64,000 nucleotides of DNA from Isoperla grammatica (lineage: Eukaryota; Arthropoda; Insecta; Plecoptera; Perlodidae), in contig OX246741.1 of the NCBI GenBank assembly GCA_945910005.1, forward strand, positions 49,497,167-49,561,166. The letters are read 5' to 3'. Position numbers and translations under genes: made by a program. Each line of letters starts with the position of its first letter. Within the stretch, counting starts at the first letter, position 1. Below, piece after piece: positions 23,977-32,958 of the stretch. A model generated the notes under the pieces. It made no database searches and was not told where the DNA came from. It worked only from the letters and a program-made list of their open reading frames with translations.

Positions 23977-24665
23977 TCAACGGTGGTCGATTTCCCTGTG
24001 GAGGCTAGTTTTAAGGACCCGCGACAAATTGATAGAAACAGTTTGAAAAAGTGTATTACAGTGAACAATTTTAGGTGTGATACGAAACATTAATGCCAAC
24101 ATTTTGAAATGCATGTTGTGGCGATATTTAGGCCTACAAAGTGTAATGAGTAGCTGATCTTGTAATGAGCATGAAGAAATGGGAAGATTTATATTGTCTC
24201 GACCGGTAGTTATAAAATTTAGAAGGAACTCAAATCTATCGGAATCAAAACCTGAAAAATACTTTACTTCATCATTTGTGAGACGTTCGAAAGAAATAAA
24301 TTGGTCATCTTTAAACATGATGTGTGTTTGAGTGAAACTTGAGACGGTGGTTTTATTTTCATTGGTGACAGTGACACACGGGATTTCCTCTCCAACGGCT
24401 GGCCCTGGCAGTTCCTCTCCAACGGCTGGCCCCGGCAGTTCCTCTCCAACGGCTGAACCCGGCAATCCCTCGCCATCACCATTCCCATCCTCGGCTAGTA
24501 ACGGCCTTACCTCAAGCTCATTCGTTTGCTGGGTAGATGTAGGCCTAGATGGAGCTTGTCTCGTCTTAAGAAGACGTCTACCAACTTTACTGGGAGACTT
24601 GTCAAGAGAACGTTTTGGCAGGTTCTGACTTGGAATGGCACACTTCTTCAGGATTTTCCATTGCC
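23977..24665 (-). pseudogene. THAP-type transposase pseudogene, exon 2 (HTH_Tnp_4 region)
   Basis: The exon starts after a good acceptor, TTATTTTTCTGCAG|GG, read on the minus strand. It encodes a Lys/Arg-rich linker, three tandem 9-residue units of the type GEELPGPAV, then a region with LTNDEVKYFSGFDSDRFEFL and LQDQLLITLCRPKYRHNMHF followed by a helix-turn-helix-like stretch. This matches the HTH_Tnp_4 region that precedes the DDE domain in IS5/Harbinger/ISL2EU-like transposases. A TGA at 23977-23979 stops the frame. For about 15 codons beyond it the translation still resembles the family (NSNDFRVNKF, compare ..LP.DFR.KFP), so the stop is probably a mutation. The catalytic DDE core is missing. 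Exon 1 is at 27760-27960. Confidence 0.65.
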
Positions 24666-25541
24666 CTGCAGAAAAATAACACATTAGACACATTTCTTGC
24701 AAACGCTGGTATCAATAATGTAGCTTAACACAAGGTGTTACAAAAAATTGGTTCTAGGTAGGCTACTCAATGGCATGTGGATTATGCAACACAAATTAAC
24801 AATCATAACAGTCATAGGCCTAGGCCTACAAAACTACTACTATTCATACAGGTATTGTGTATCATTTTATTTTAACCTCTAGGCCTAGGGCCTACTGAGT
24901 GGCTTTGCAGTGTTAGTTTTCTTGTACTCCTCCCCAATTAATTTAGTTTAGGGCCTAGGCCTAGTATGCTTCTATCTACTTTGAACTTGTTTTGTCACCT
25001 TTCAACATACTATTTTGTGTTTTTATTCATGCTTATGTCCGTAACCCAGTTTGTATATTATGTTCTGACTGCTGGCTATGATGTAGGCTAATGTGAGAGA
25101 TTTGTAATGATTGTAAATTATTATAATGGGTGATGTATTGGCTATTGGGGGGGGGGGGGGGACATCTAGGCCTAGGCCTACTTCAGTGTAATAAACCTTA
25201 CGCCTACATATAAGTTGATATGTAGCCCTCTAGGGCTAGGCCTAGGGCCTATAGGCTCATAGGCCTACACCAAGGGCCTATGTGATAGGCACTCACAGAT
25301 GGCTGGTTTATATTTAATTTTAGTCGATAAATTGATTATGGCCTATAGGTACGTTATACACACTTCATCAATAGTTACCCATAACAGCCCATAAGCAACA
25401 TGAATTGGGCTGACAAAGCCAATGCAAAAACACTAGGCCTAGGCCTGGGGCCCTAGGCTTAGGCCCGGTTCCACCAAACGATTATAAACTCGAGTTTAGC
25501 AAAGCGTCAGTTATTTTTAAAGTGAACATTAAGAGGGAAGG

Positions 25542-25896
25542 ATACCTCTACGTCAAAAACCGCAGAAAATGTTCATTTTTTAACTATATCTCAAGATTAA
25601 AACACAACATCAAAAATCTGAGACTACATAGCGCTGTGGTTTGGTAATCCCTACACACTGAATGATAAATGTATTTAACGTTATCATCAGTATGACTGTG
25701 ATAACGAATTTCTTAAATTACTACGGAATTACTTATCACAGTCATCCTGATGATAACGTTAAATACATTTATCATTCAGTGTGTAGGGCTTACCAAACCA
25801 CAGCGCTATGTAGTCTCAGATTTTTGATGTTGTGTTCCAATCTTGAGATATAATTAAAATTTGAAAATTTTCTGCGGTTTTTGACGTAGAGGTATA
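25542..25896. mobile_element. Near-perfect hairpin MITE, ~165-bp arms
   Basis: Arms beginning TACCTCTACGTCAAAAACCG run inward about 165 bp with few mismatches around a short AT-rich centre near 25715-25730. Flanking TA on each side is compatible with a mariner-type duplication. It is nested within the Harbinger-type element. Confidence 0.85.
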
Positions 25897-26031
25897 TGGT
25901 CGCGTTCCACTATTTTTCGAAGTCTCAGTTAGCTAACTGGCAGTTATTTTGTAAGCGAGCCTGTGATTGGTCGTTTACTAAAGCATAAATAGAGCTGGCG
26001 TGCCCCGTTATTTCCGCAAGGCTGTGTCTTT

Positions 26032-26390
26032 CCAGTTCCCAGCCCAACCTAGCGCCTAGGCCTACTCTTGGGCCTAGGGTCTAGGCTAGGGCCTAGTACA
26101 AGTTGAATCTGTTATCTGTGCATACGTTCGCCGTAGCCCAGTTCCAAGCCCAACCTAGCGCCTAGGCCTGGCTGGGTAGGCCTACCTGGGCCTAGGGTCT
26201 AGGCTAGGCCTAGTACAAGTTGAATCTGTTATCTGTGCATACGTCCGCCGTAGCCCAGTTCCAAGCCCAGCCTATAGCGCCTAGGCCTACCTGGGCTTAG
26301 GGTCTAGGCTAGTACAAGTTGAATCTGTTGTGCATATGTTCGCCGTAGCCCAGTTCCAAGCCTAGCCTAGCGCCTAGGCCTACCTAGGCC
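26032..26390 (+). repeat. Tandem repeat, ~115-bp unit, about 3.3 copies
   Basis: Unit runs from CAGTTCCAAGCCCAACCTAG through TAGGCCTA-rich sequence to GTACAAGTTGAATCTGTTAT and CATACGTCCGCCGTAGCC. Copies differ by small indels within the TAGGCC stretches. Confidence 0.9.
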
Positions 26391-26723
26391 TGGATATGCA
26401 AAGCCTAGGCTTTAAAACGAATCTTAACACAAATAGGCCCACATGCAAACTATGTATTATAATGCAATTAAAATATGTTCACAAATGTAGATGTTTGGTC
26501 TCAGGCAAGTGGTAAATAAAGAGATGACTAGTCTGGATACCTCCACATAACCTCACAATCATTTGTTTACTATATGGCTAATGTGAAGTTTTAATTTTAA
26601 GCGGAAGAGGATCTGCCGCTTAGTTTAACTGGCAGTTATGTCCAGGGGGCGCTAGCTAAATATAACTGACGCTTAACGTTTGGTGGAACCGGCCCTTAGC
26701 CTAGAGTAGGGGTAAACCATACA

Positions 26724-27658
26724 TAGGGTGACCAGACGTCCCGGTTTTACCGGGATCGTCCCGTTTTTTTGCGGCCTGTCCCGGTGTCCCGAAAATAGTT
26801 CTCGGGACGCCAAAATGTCCCGGTTTTAAGAGTTCGTCCAATTAATTCGTATTCTCCATTTAAATTTCCATTAATAAACAATATAATGTTTCATATAAAA
26901 GCCAATACTAGTTATAATTCAAAATACTCAAAATGGAAGATCATTTTCTGCCATTTTAGTGCCAATCACATTCCATGTAAAAACATTGCTGTCATAGTTG
27001 AGTTTACTCTCTCTTTGCCTGGAAGAAATGCTGCTGTGGAGAGGGTTTTCTCGCTTGTAAACTGTTTTTGGTCTGACGAGAAAAGTCGTTTGGGCGTCGA
27101 TACTGTTAGAGCTGCAGTTATAGTAAAAACACACTTCAGTGAAACGTGCTCCCAATTCTATGAATTTTTGAAAAGTAATGATAAGTTAATGCAAGAAATT
27201 CATGCTTCAAATAAATATGTTAAAAGTAAAACAGATAACACAGACCCAGGACCAAGCACAAGCTCACAGTAGAAGCATGTATTTTTATAAGAACAGTTAG
27301 CAAGACTTAATTTTGTACAAGTTTTTTTATTTAATCTGAAAGATAAAACAAATGTTGAATCCTAAGAAATAAACACCTATTGCCAAGTTTACAGTAATTT
27401 TTGCAATTGCGCGTACTTATCTTTTCCTGGAACCTGATTCTTCTCTTGCGCCACACCCTCAAGGCAAAGGCCAGCCCCCAGCCCAACCCAACCTGTCTCA
27501 GATCTCACTACAGGCTATCTTGAGATAAAAATTGCCCAACAAATTTTGCGCCTCCGGCGGCTGGGGCTACGCCCCAGACCCCTTGTGATCCACACAAGTC
27601 CATACAAGTCAAGCCTCCATGTGTCCCGGTTTTTGCTTTTGTAATTATGGTCACCCTA
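26724..27658 (+). mobile_element. hAT transposon remnant, 935 bp, 8-bp target duplication
   Basis: Ends TAGGGTGACCA and its inverse TGGTCACCCTA, flanked by perfect ACCATACA repeats (26716-26723 and 27659-27666). The left subterminal region has many TCCCGG/CCGGGA words. The interior retains the last part of a transposase gene (26886-27272). It is an internally deleted hAT sitting in the intron of the THAP transposase pseudogene. Confidence 0.93.
26886..27272 (+). pseudogene. hAT transposase C-terminus (dimerisation domain)
   Basis: The central part reads FTLSLPGRNAAVERVFSLVN then FWSDEKSRLG and AVIVKTHF. This is the hAT family C-terminal dimerisation region, including the characteristic GRNAAVERVFS segment. 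In complete elements the domain closes a transposase of roughly 600 residues. Here only about 110 residues remain and the BED finger and catalytic core are missing. The first ~30 codons of the open frame are poorly conserved and may be intron or fused sequence. The frame ends at a stop after DPGPSTSSQ, a natural-looking tail. Non-functional on its own. Confidence 0.85.
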
Positions 27659-27759
27659 ACCATACAGGGTATATCTTACTATCTCTAAGCATACAGTAAA
27701 GGATGATAATGCGAATAAATGTATATATAAATAAGGAAATAGCTGATGCATTTACTTAC

Positions 27760-27960
27760 CCATCGAAGTCGCATTGTAATCGTCTTCTTTGAAGTGCAAG
27801 CTGCATACTTCGGAGTGTGGTGTTGGTGTCTTTCAGGACGTATTTTAACTAACCATTCTTTCGAAAGGGTTTTAGACTTGGGGAATCTATGAAACATAAT
27901 GTTTGAGCCACCAGCATTCCACTTCGACTTACATTGTGGCACACAGCAGTTGTATCCCAT
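27760..27960 (-). pseudogene. THAP-type transposase pseudogene, exon 1 (THAP zinc finger, frameshifted)
   Basis: From ATG at 27960 the minus strand encodes MGYNCCVPQCKSKWNAGGSN then a FHRFPKSK...KEWLVKIRPE stretch. This is the first two-thirds of a THAP C2CH zinc finger (C-x3-C, FxFPK, W). The expected CxxHF then appears one frame over, as EVCSLHFKEDDYNATSM, so one base has been lost near 27815-27825. The exon ends at a consensus donor (GG|GTAAGT). In the shifted frame the exon ends in phase 1, which joins in frame to exon 2 (24665), supporting both the splice and the frameshift. THAP domains bind the ends of P, Kolobok and ISL2EU elements. A host THAP gene is an alternative, but the surrounding inverted ends favour a transposon. 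Confidence 0.7.
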
Positions 27961-28067
27961 TATATCGGAAGAAACTAATTGTACGTGCAACCAAAACAAC
28001 AATTTAACCTTGGTTATGACAGTTGACAGGTGCGGCGATACCAAACCCCGATCATGCGAACTCTGGT

Positions 28068-28361
28068 TGTGTGCTGCTTCCTGGCGGTTGCGACTCGAAC
28101 TACGGCGCTAGGCCGGTACGTAGGGATCTTTTGTATTTGCGATTTATAAAATTATTATTTTTTTTCTTTCTTCTTTTTAGCTCAAGTGCTACATTTACAT
28201 AGCAATATGAGGTGTTTACACTTTCATTGCATTTAAAACGTGTTACTTTATACACAGAGCAAGGACCTTATTACTAGTTGCATTCAAGATAAAATGAACT
28301 GCAAGGGCATTGATGGCAAGGCACTTAGGCCCTGCTAGGCAACACTTCAATCATTGAATAA
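28068..28361. other. Spacer
   Basis: Short stretch between the 6.3-kb element and the next MITE. No feature seen. Confidence 0.5.
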
Positions 28362-29014
28362 AGCCGCGTTCACATAAATGACTAGTGACTATTGACTATT
28401 GACTATTGACTATTGATTAGTGACTAAGCGAATTGAACCATAGGCGATACGTGCTGACGTTCACACAACTTTACTGTTGACTTATGACTATTGACTATTG
28501 ACTAACGAATTGAAGATATCAGGAAGTCATAGTTACAACCAATCACAACGTTCGCGTTCAGCCAATGAATGTGGAGCAACGGAAGTCAATACCACTATTC
28601 AATTACTGTCAAGTGTATATTTGTTTTTGACTATTTCCGGCGAATATTATTTATTTATTATTTTTATGAAGCTGTCATACAGTAAAATATTCTTATTTTG
28701 AAAACAAATCTTCAAAACAAACAAGAAACATACAAAACCTTCACAACTTGGTTAAGCCTATCATTACACGTTTTAACTGGTGAACAGTAAGTTACTATCG
28801 CCATACCTCGTGTTCTTCATAATGTTGCAATTTTATTATTTTGACAGCTCGTTGTTTGTCAATCAGTTTGATTCATTTGTTCTAGGTGGCAGATCATACG
28901 TGTCAAAGAACTTAGTTGTGTAGTGTTCATATCTTTCTTTGGGTAGTCAATAATCAATAGTCAATAGTCAATAGTCAATAATCAATAGGGCTAGTCATTT
29001 ATGTGAATGCGGCT
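28362..29014. mobile_element. PIF/Harbinger-like MITE, 653 bp, TAA duplication
   Basis: Inverted ends AGCCGC(G/A)TTCACATAAATG, flanked by TAA (28359-28361 and 29015-29017). Both subterminal regions carry repeated GACTATT / AATAGTC words in opposite orientation. It is related in its ends and CCAAT-rich core (CCAATCACAACG...CAGCCAATGAA) to the elements at 40391 and 62826. Confidence 0.82.
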
Positions 29015-29017
29015 TAA

Positions 29018-30219
29018 ACAGCTTAAATTACTATTAGGCCTACAACTATATAATTAATTAATATCAGAAAGGAAGGAAGGGAAATGAACAGCTGCAGCAT
29101 TTCAATGTATACATAGGCCCTAGTCTAGGTGTAGGGCTAGGGCTGTGATTTATGTTACAAGGCATAAGGCCTCAGCCCATCTAGGCCTAGGCCTACCCTT
29201 AGAGCATGTATGCTCTAAGGGCCTACCTAGGCATAATGTGTACATTGAAATCAGCATTGAATCATGAGATAATAAGGGTATAAAACATGCTTCATGAAAT
29301 AGGCCCAGGGTAAATATAAGATTGACGTTTAAAGTAAGAACGAAAATTCAAATAACAACGCACCATGTAGGCCCTAGGCTCTAGGCAAGTTTCAAGGTTA
29401 TGTCTGTTAATGTTATTTATTACCAAAATAATTATCACATCATCACCCCTTCACTGCACTTATCACTTCACTTTATCACCATAACAACTAAAAAATGTAT
29501 GTACGCTAGGCGTAATGAGCTGACCACTGACCAGTGTTTCACAAATTCACAATTCACAGTCACACGGACAATAAATGTTGAATTTTGAATTATTGTGTGT
29601 GTGAATTATCGGCCAATAGGCATCTAGTGGCATAGCAGTGCACTTCTATACCGTCTCATGTGGCGCGCTGGGTGGATGAGACTCGAACTATACAAGTACA
29701 ATTCAAACCGGTGGAGAGTGGAAGCCCAACGTTAAATAAGCGTGACCTTAAAAATCAGCGCACGGTGGTGTACTCTGAGAAGCATTAACCTACAAGCGAA
29801 TAGTGCGCTACCTAACGTTAGAAAGTAGAACTATTTGGACAAGCGCCGCCATTGCCGTACTCCCATTGGTGGGATAGGTCACAGCAAACTGTTAGTGTCA
29901 AAATGTCAATAATTTGTTTACAAATTATTTTCCCTTTTAAAATTTCAATAAAATTGTCAAGTGTGCACATACTTACTTTCAGGATGTCTTTGGATTACAG
30001 CTTGGGGAAGATGCTGCTGGGATTAGTAAGGACAATAAATTTGGTTGGAGTAGGCGGCGGTGATAAGTGATGGTGCTAGTGTTGTTTAGCTCCGTGATTT
30101 TATGTTTTTGTTAGCATCTGCCGATGTATTCGTTTAAAAACAGTTCTAAGAGCCAAATAAATTCATGGTCTATATCAGGTTCTATTAGTTCCAACAGCAA
30201 ACAGTGATTTTCCTCACAA
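29018..30219. other. Spacer and probable LINE 5' region
   Basis: TAGGCCTA-rich until about 29400, then ordinary sequence. The part directly upstream of the ATG at 30220 probably includes the LINE 5' untranslated region, but I cannot place its start. No other gene seen. Confidence 0.4.
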
Positions 30220-32097
30220 ATGAAGCCTAAAAATACGCCAAGCACGCGCCAAGTAAAAACAAACATGGCGGATAAGCATACATCAACAGGCGCGAAAAAG
30301 AAGAAGAAATATACAAAATCTAATGATCAAGACAACATAAAATGTGCTACTTGCAACGATAACGATGATAAAGAGACTAGTCAAAATGAAGCAGTTCAAT
30401 GGGTAGCATGTGACCAGCCTCTGTGCACAAACTGGGTCCATATCAAATGTGCGGGCATACCTGTGGAACATTACGACATTCTCAAGGAGTCAACAAAACT
30501 GAAATGGTTCTGTGACAAATGTGGTGTGGAGTTGGAACATGCCTTTACTAGTAAAGAGGACGTTCTTCTCCTACAACAAGAAAAGTCTGAACTAAATGAT
30601 CTCATCAAGTATTTGAAAGATGAAATTATTGATCTGAAGAACAGCACACATAGGCCTAGGCCTAGGCCTATCTCAACTCAATCAACTGATAGGCCTACCC
30701 AACAACTTTATGAACAACAAGTTCCCATGCAACAACTTTATGAACAACAACAGCTCCATGAACAACAACAGCATCAACATCATTATGAACAACAACATGA
30801 ACAACAACAAGCTCCCCTGCCACAACAGATGGAACGAAGAAGTTTCAGCGAAGCAGTGAACAACATGACAACTCCTGAACAACAACTCCATGATCAACAA
30901 CAGCAACAACATCATCATCGGATGCAGCATCAACATCATGATGAACAACAACATGAACAACAACAAGCTCCCCTGCCACAACAGATGAAAAGAAGAAGTT
31001 TCAGCGAAGCAGTGAACAACATGACAACTCCTGAACAACAACTCCATGATCAACAACAGCAACAACATCATCATCGGATGCAGCATCAACAGCATGATGA
31101 ACAACAACAAGTTCCCCTGCCACAACAGATGAAAAGAAGAAGTTTCAGCGAAGCAGTGAACAACATGACGACTCCTGAACAACAACTCCATGATCAACAA
31201 CAGCAACAACATCATTATCGGATGCAAAGAAGAAGCTTCAGCGAAGCAGTAAAAGCGTCTGACTTTGATAATGTAAGTGACACTTCGTTCATGTCCAACG
31301 AGGCAAGCGAAACCAAAAATATACCACCAGCTATAGTTATCAAATCAACACACAATAACAGCAACATCAAAAAGTTACTTCCTACCATCAAAGAAGCAGT
31401 AAACCCCAGAGAACTAAAAATTCAAGTACAGGTTATGAAAGAAGACCGAAATGGCAACGTTTTCATCAGATGCGAGGATAACCAATCCATGGCTACACTC
31501 AAATCTGAAATCAAAGCTAAGTTAGGAGATACTTTTTTTCATGTGACTGATGTGTCAACAAAAGCAAGACTTGAATTTTACATAAGTAATGACCAACTAG
31601 ATCAGCCGTTACCAGTCGATAATGGCATTTTAGTCGCTGACATCATCAAACAAAACAACATGACCGACTTGCTATACAGTGATACTTTAAAAATAATAAC
31701 TAGGAGAGTAATCAAGAAAGGTAAAGGAGGTACTGTAGTCGTCCTTGAAATGGATGTCGATCTGAAAGATTTTTTAATGAAAAAAAGGCGTGCCCACATC
31801 AACTGGGGCTGGGCATCCTTAGAACTCAAGAAACATGTTAATGTAATTTACTGTTACAATTGCCAGGGCTATGGCCACAAAAGTAATGTATGCCGATCTA
31901 GGGTACCCGTATGCAAACACTGCGGTTACGAACATAATACCAGAGAATGTACACAAGAGCACCCTATTTTCTGCATAAACTGTTTTAAAAGCAATCAAAA
32001 GTACAATACAGCCTATGATTGTTACCATGAAGCTCATCACCACTCATGCTCAATATATAAGCAAATTCATAAGAGAATTGCTGACAGATATCCATAA
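30220..32097 (+). CDS. LINE ORF1: PHD finger, Q/H-rich repeats, zinc knuckles
   Basis: 625 residues from the first ATG. Residues 42-101 form a C4HC3 PHD finger (C42, C45, C64, C69, H74, C77, C98, C101), preceded by a Lys-rich stretch. A short coiled-coil-like segment follows, then a Gln/His-rich region (about 155-345) made of imperfect repeats containing RRSFSEAVNNMTTPEQQLHD. A gag-like alpha/beta region follows (about 380-500). CCHC knuckles sit at 545-558 (CYNCQGYGHKSNVC) and 565-577, with a further Cys/His cluster to the end. PHD-containing ORF1 proteins with zinc knuckles occur in CR1/L2-clade LINEs, where ORF1 binds the element RNA. It ends in TAA, and the endonuclease frame continues directly in the same frame. 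The frame is intact, so this may be the best-preserved part of the element. Confidence 0.88.
   Translation: MKPKNTPSTRQVKTNMADKHTSTGAKKKKKYTKSNDQDNIKCATCNDNDDKETSQNEAVQWVACDQPLCTNWVHIKCAGIPVEHYDILKESTKLKWFCDKCGVELEHAFTSKEDVLLLQQEKSELNDLIKYLKDEIIDLKNSTHRPRPRPISTQSTDRPTQQLYEQQVPMQQLYEQQQLHEQQQHQHHYEQQHEQQQAPLPQQMERRSFSEAVNNMTTPEQQLHDQQQQQHHHRMQHQHHDEQQHEQQQAPLPQQMKRRSFSEAVNNMTTPEQQLHDQQQQQHHHRMQHQQHDEQQQVPLPQQMKRRSFSEAVNNMTTPEQQLHDQQQQQHHYRMQRRSFSEAVKASDFDNVSDTSFMSNEASETKNIPPAIVIKSTHNNSNIKKLLPTIKEAVNPRELKIQVQVMKEDRNGNVFIRCEDNQSMATLKSEIKAKLGDTFFHVTDVSTKARLEFYISNDQLDQPLPVDNGILVADIIKQNNMTDLLYSDTLKIITRRVIKKGKGGTVVVLEMDVDLKDFLMKKRRAHINWGWASLELKKHVNVIYCYNCQGYGHKSNVCRSRVPVCKHCGYEHNTRECTQEHPIFCINCFKSNQKYNTAYDCYHEAHHHSCSIYKQIHKRIADRYP
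30652..30673 (+). repeat. TAGGCC microsatellite inside LINE ORF1
   Basis: Three to four AGGCCT units within the reading frame encode the RPRPRP stretch of ORF1. It is the same motif that is dispersed through the host-like spacers of this window. Confidence 0.85.
30770..31240 (+). repeat. Tandem coding repeats in ORF1 (~120-150 bp units)
   Basis: Three long copies and a fourth partial copy of a unit containing CCCCTGCCACAACAGATG, then AGAAGTTTCAGCGAAGCAGT, then CAACTCCATGATCAACAACA. Indels are whole codons, so the frame is kept. Confidence 0.9.
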
Positions 32098-32958
32098 GAT
32101 CCGGGTAGCTACAGGGTAAATAAAATAGTCTATGTTAATTGTGGAGGACTAACAACTAATATTAATGAGGTACACTCAATTCTTAAAGAAATCAAACCAC
32201 TAGCCTTGTGTGTTGTAGAGACCCATCTAACTGAAGAGATAGTTGAAAATGAGTACCACATTGAAGGATACAAGTTTATTCAAGTTAAGTCAACGAGCAG
32301 ACATACCGGTGGTTGCGGTATTTACGTAAGAAACGATATTAAGATCATACAAGTCAAAGAACATATCTTAGAGCGCAATGCGTGGTACCTGACTGCAAAA
32401 CTTAAGCTAGTAAACAAAGTTGTAAAACTATGTGCTGTGTATCACTCACCTTCTTCTTCACACAGCGAATTCCTAAAACACTTTGGTGACTGGTTAGAAT
32501 CTGTGATCGACACAAACATTGATACTGTGATAGCGGGTGATTTCAATATTGATATGAATAAAATATCGTTTTACTCGCAAAGACTGAACACGCTGGTGCA
32601 ACAAAGTGGACTCAAAGTAGTAAATAATTTTAATACGAGATCTACCAAGTACTCTAATACGAAAATAGACATAATTCTTTCCAATGTTACAAATATGAAA
32701 AGTAGCCAAGCAGATGATTTTAAAGTAGCTGATCATGAAACTATTTTATGCTCCTACACTATACCAAAAAGGCAAAACCAAAGAGTAGATCACATAAAAC
32801 CCAATCAAATAGAAACCAAAGAAGTGAAATTGTACAAAAACATTGACTTTAGCGAATTAATTTTAAAATGTCAGTGTACAACTTTCACCACACATTGTGA
32901 TAGCTATGAAAAAAGTGCTGACTTATTTATTAATGAGATAAAAGACTGCATCAACGAC
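32098..32958 (+). CDS. LINE ORF2 part 1: AP-type endonuclease
   Basis: The frame opens directly after the ORF1 stop and in the same frame. Motifs run in order: YVNCGGL (Asn), VVETHL (Glu), CAVYHSP (Tyr), AGDFNID (Asp, Asn), KIDIILSN (Asp) and VADHET (Asp-His). These are the APE-like endonuclease motifs that nick target DNA in CR1/L2/Jockey LINEs. All catalytic positions I can identify are present. The first methionine lies within the domain, after GDFNID, so no upstream AUG is available. Translation would need read-through of the ORF1 stop, or some re-initiation. The frame is cut by the inserted DNA element at 32959, where a TAA appears. Confidence 0.85.

Larger units (their letters stand above)
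25462..26695. mobile_element. PIF/Harbinger-type non-autonomous element, 1.23 kb, TTA duplication
   Basis: Inverted ends GG(C/G)CCGGTTCCACCAAACG on both sides, flanked by TTA (25459-25461 and 26696-26698), the usual 3-bp Harbinger target duplication. The subterminal AGTTAACTGGCAGTTAT / TAACTGACGC words recur in both halves. It contains a hairpin MITE (25542-25896) and a ~115-bp tandem repeat (26032-26390). No transposase. Confidence 0.85.
24666..27759 (-). other. Intron of THAP transposase pseudogene, swollen by insertions
   Basis: Donor GTAAGT (27759-27754) and acceptor CTGCAG (ending at 24666) on the minus strand. Most of the 3.1 kb is explained by later insertions (25462-26695 and 26724-27658). 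The rest is TAGGCCTA-rich sequence with a 15-G run at 25147-25161. Confidence 0.6.
21764..28067. mobile_element. Decayed autonomous DNA transposon, ISL2EU-like, 6.3 kb, with nested insertions
   Basis: The inverted core TCGGGGTTTGGTATC (21781-21795) and its inverse (28037-28051) sit inside longer degenerate ends that begin ACCAGA (21764) and finish TCTGGT (28067). Between them are a minus-strand transposase pseudogene with THAP and HTH_Tnp_4-like regions and a plus-strand exon with a SAP motif, convergently arranged. A THAP transposase plus a second protein is characteristic of ISL2EU elements (established knowledge); assigning this one is inference. Target duplication was not resolved. The introns and gaps carry a hAT MITE, a Harbinger-type element with an internal hairpin, and a hAT remnant. 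Confidence 0.6.

Noticed and set aside
30682..31227. Minus-strand 181-codon Leu-rich frame
   Set aside because: Shadow of the Q/H-rich repeats of LINE ORF1 on the plus strand.
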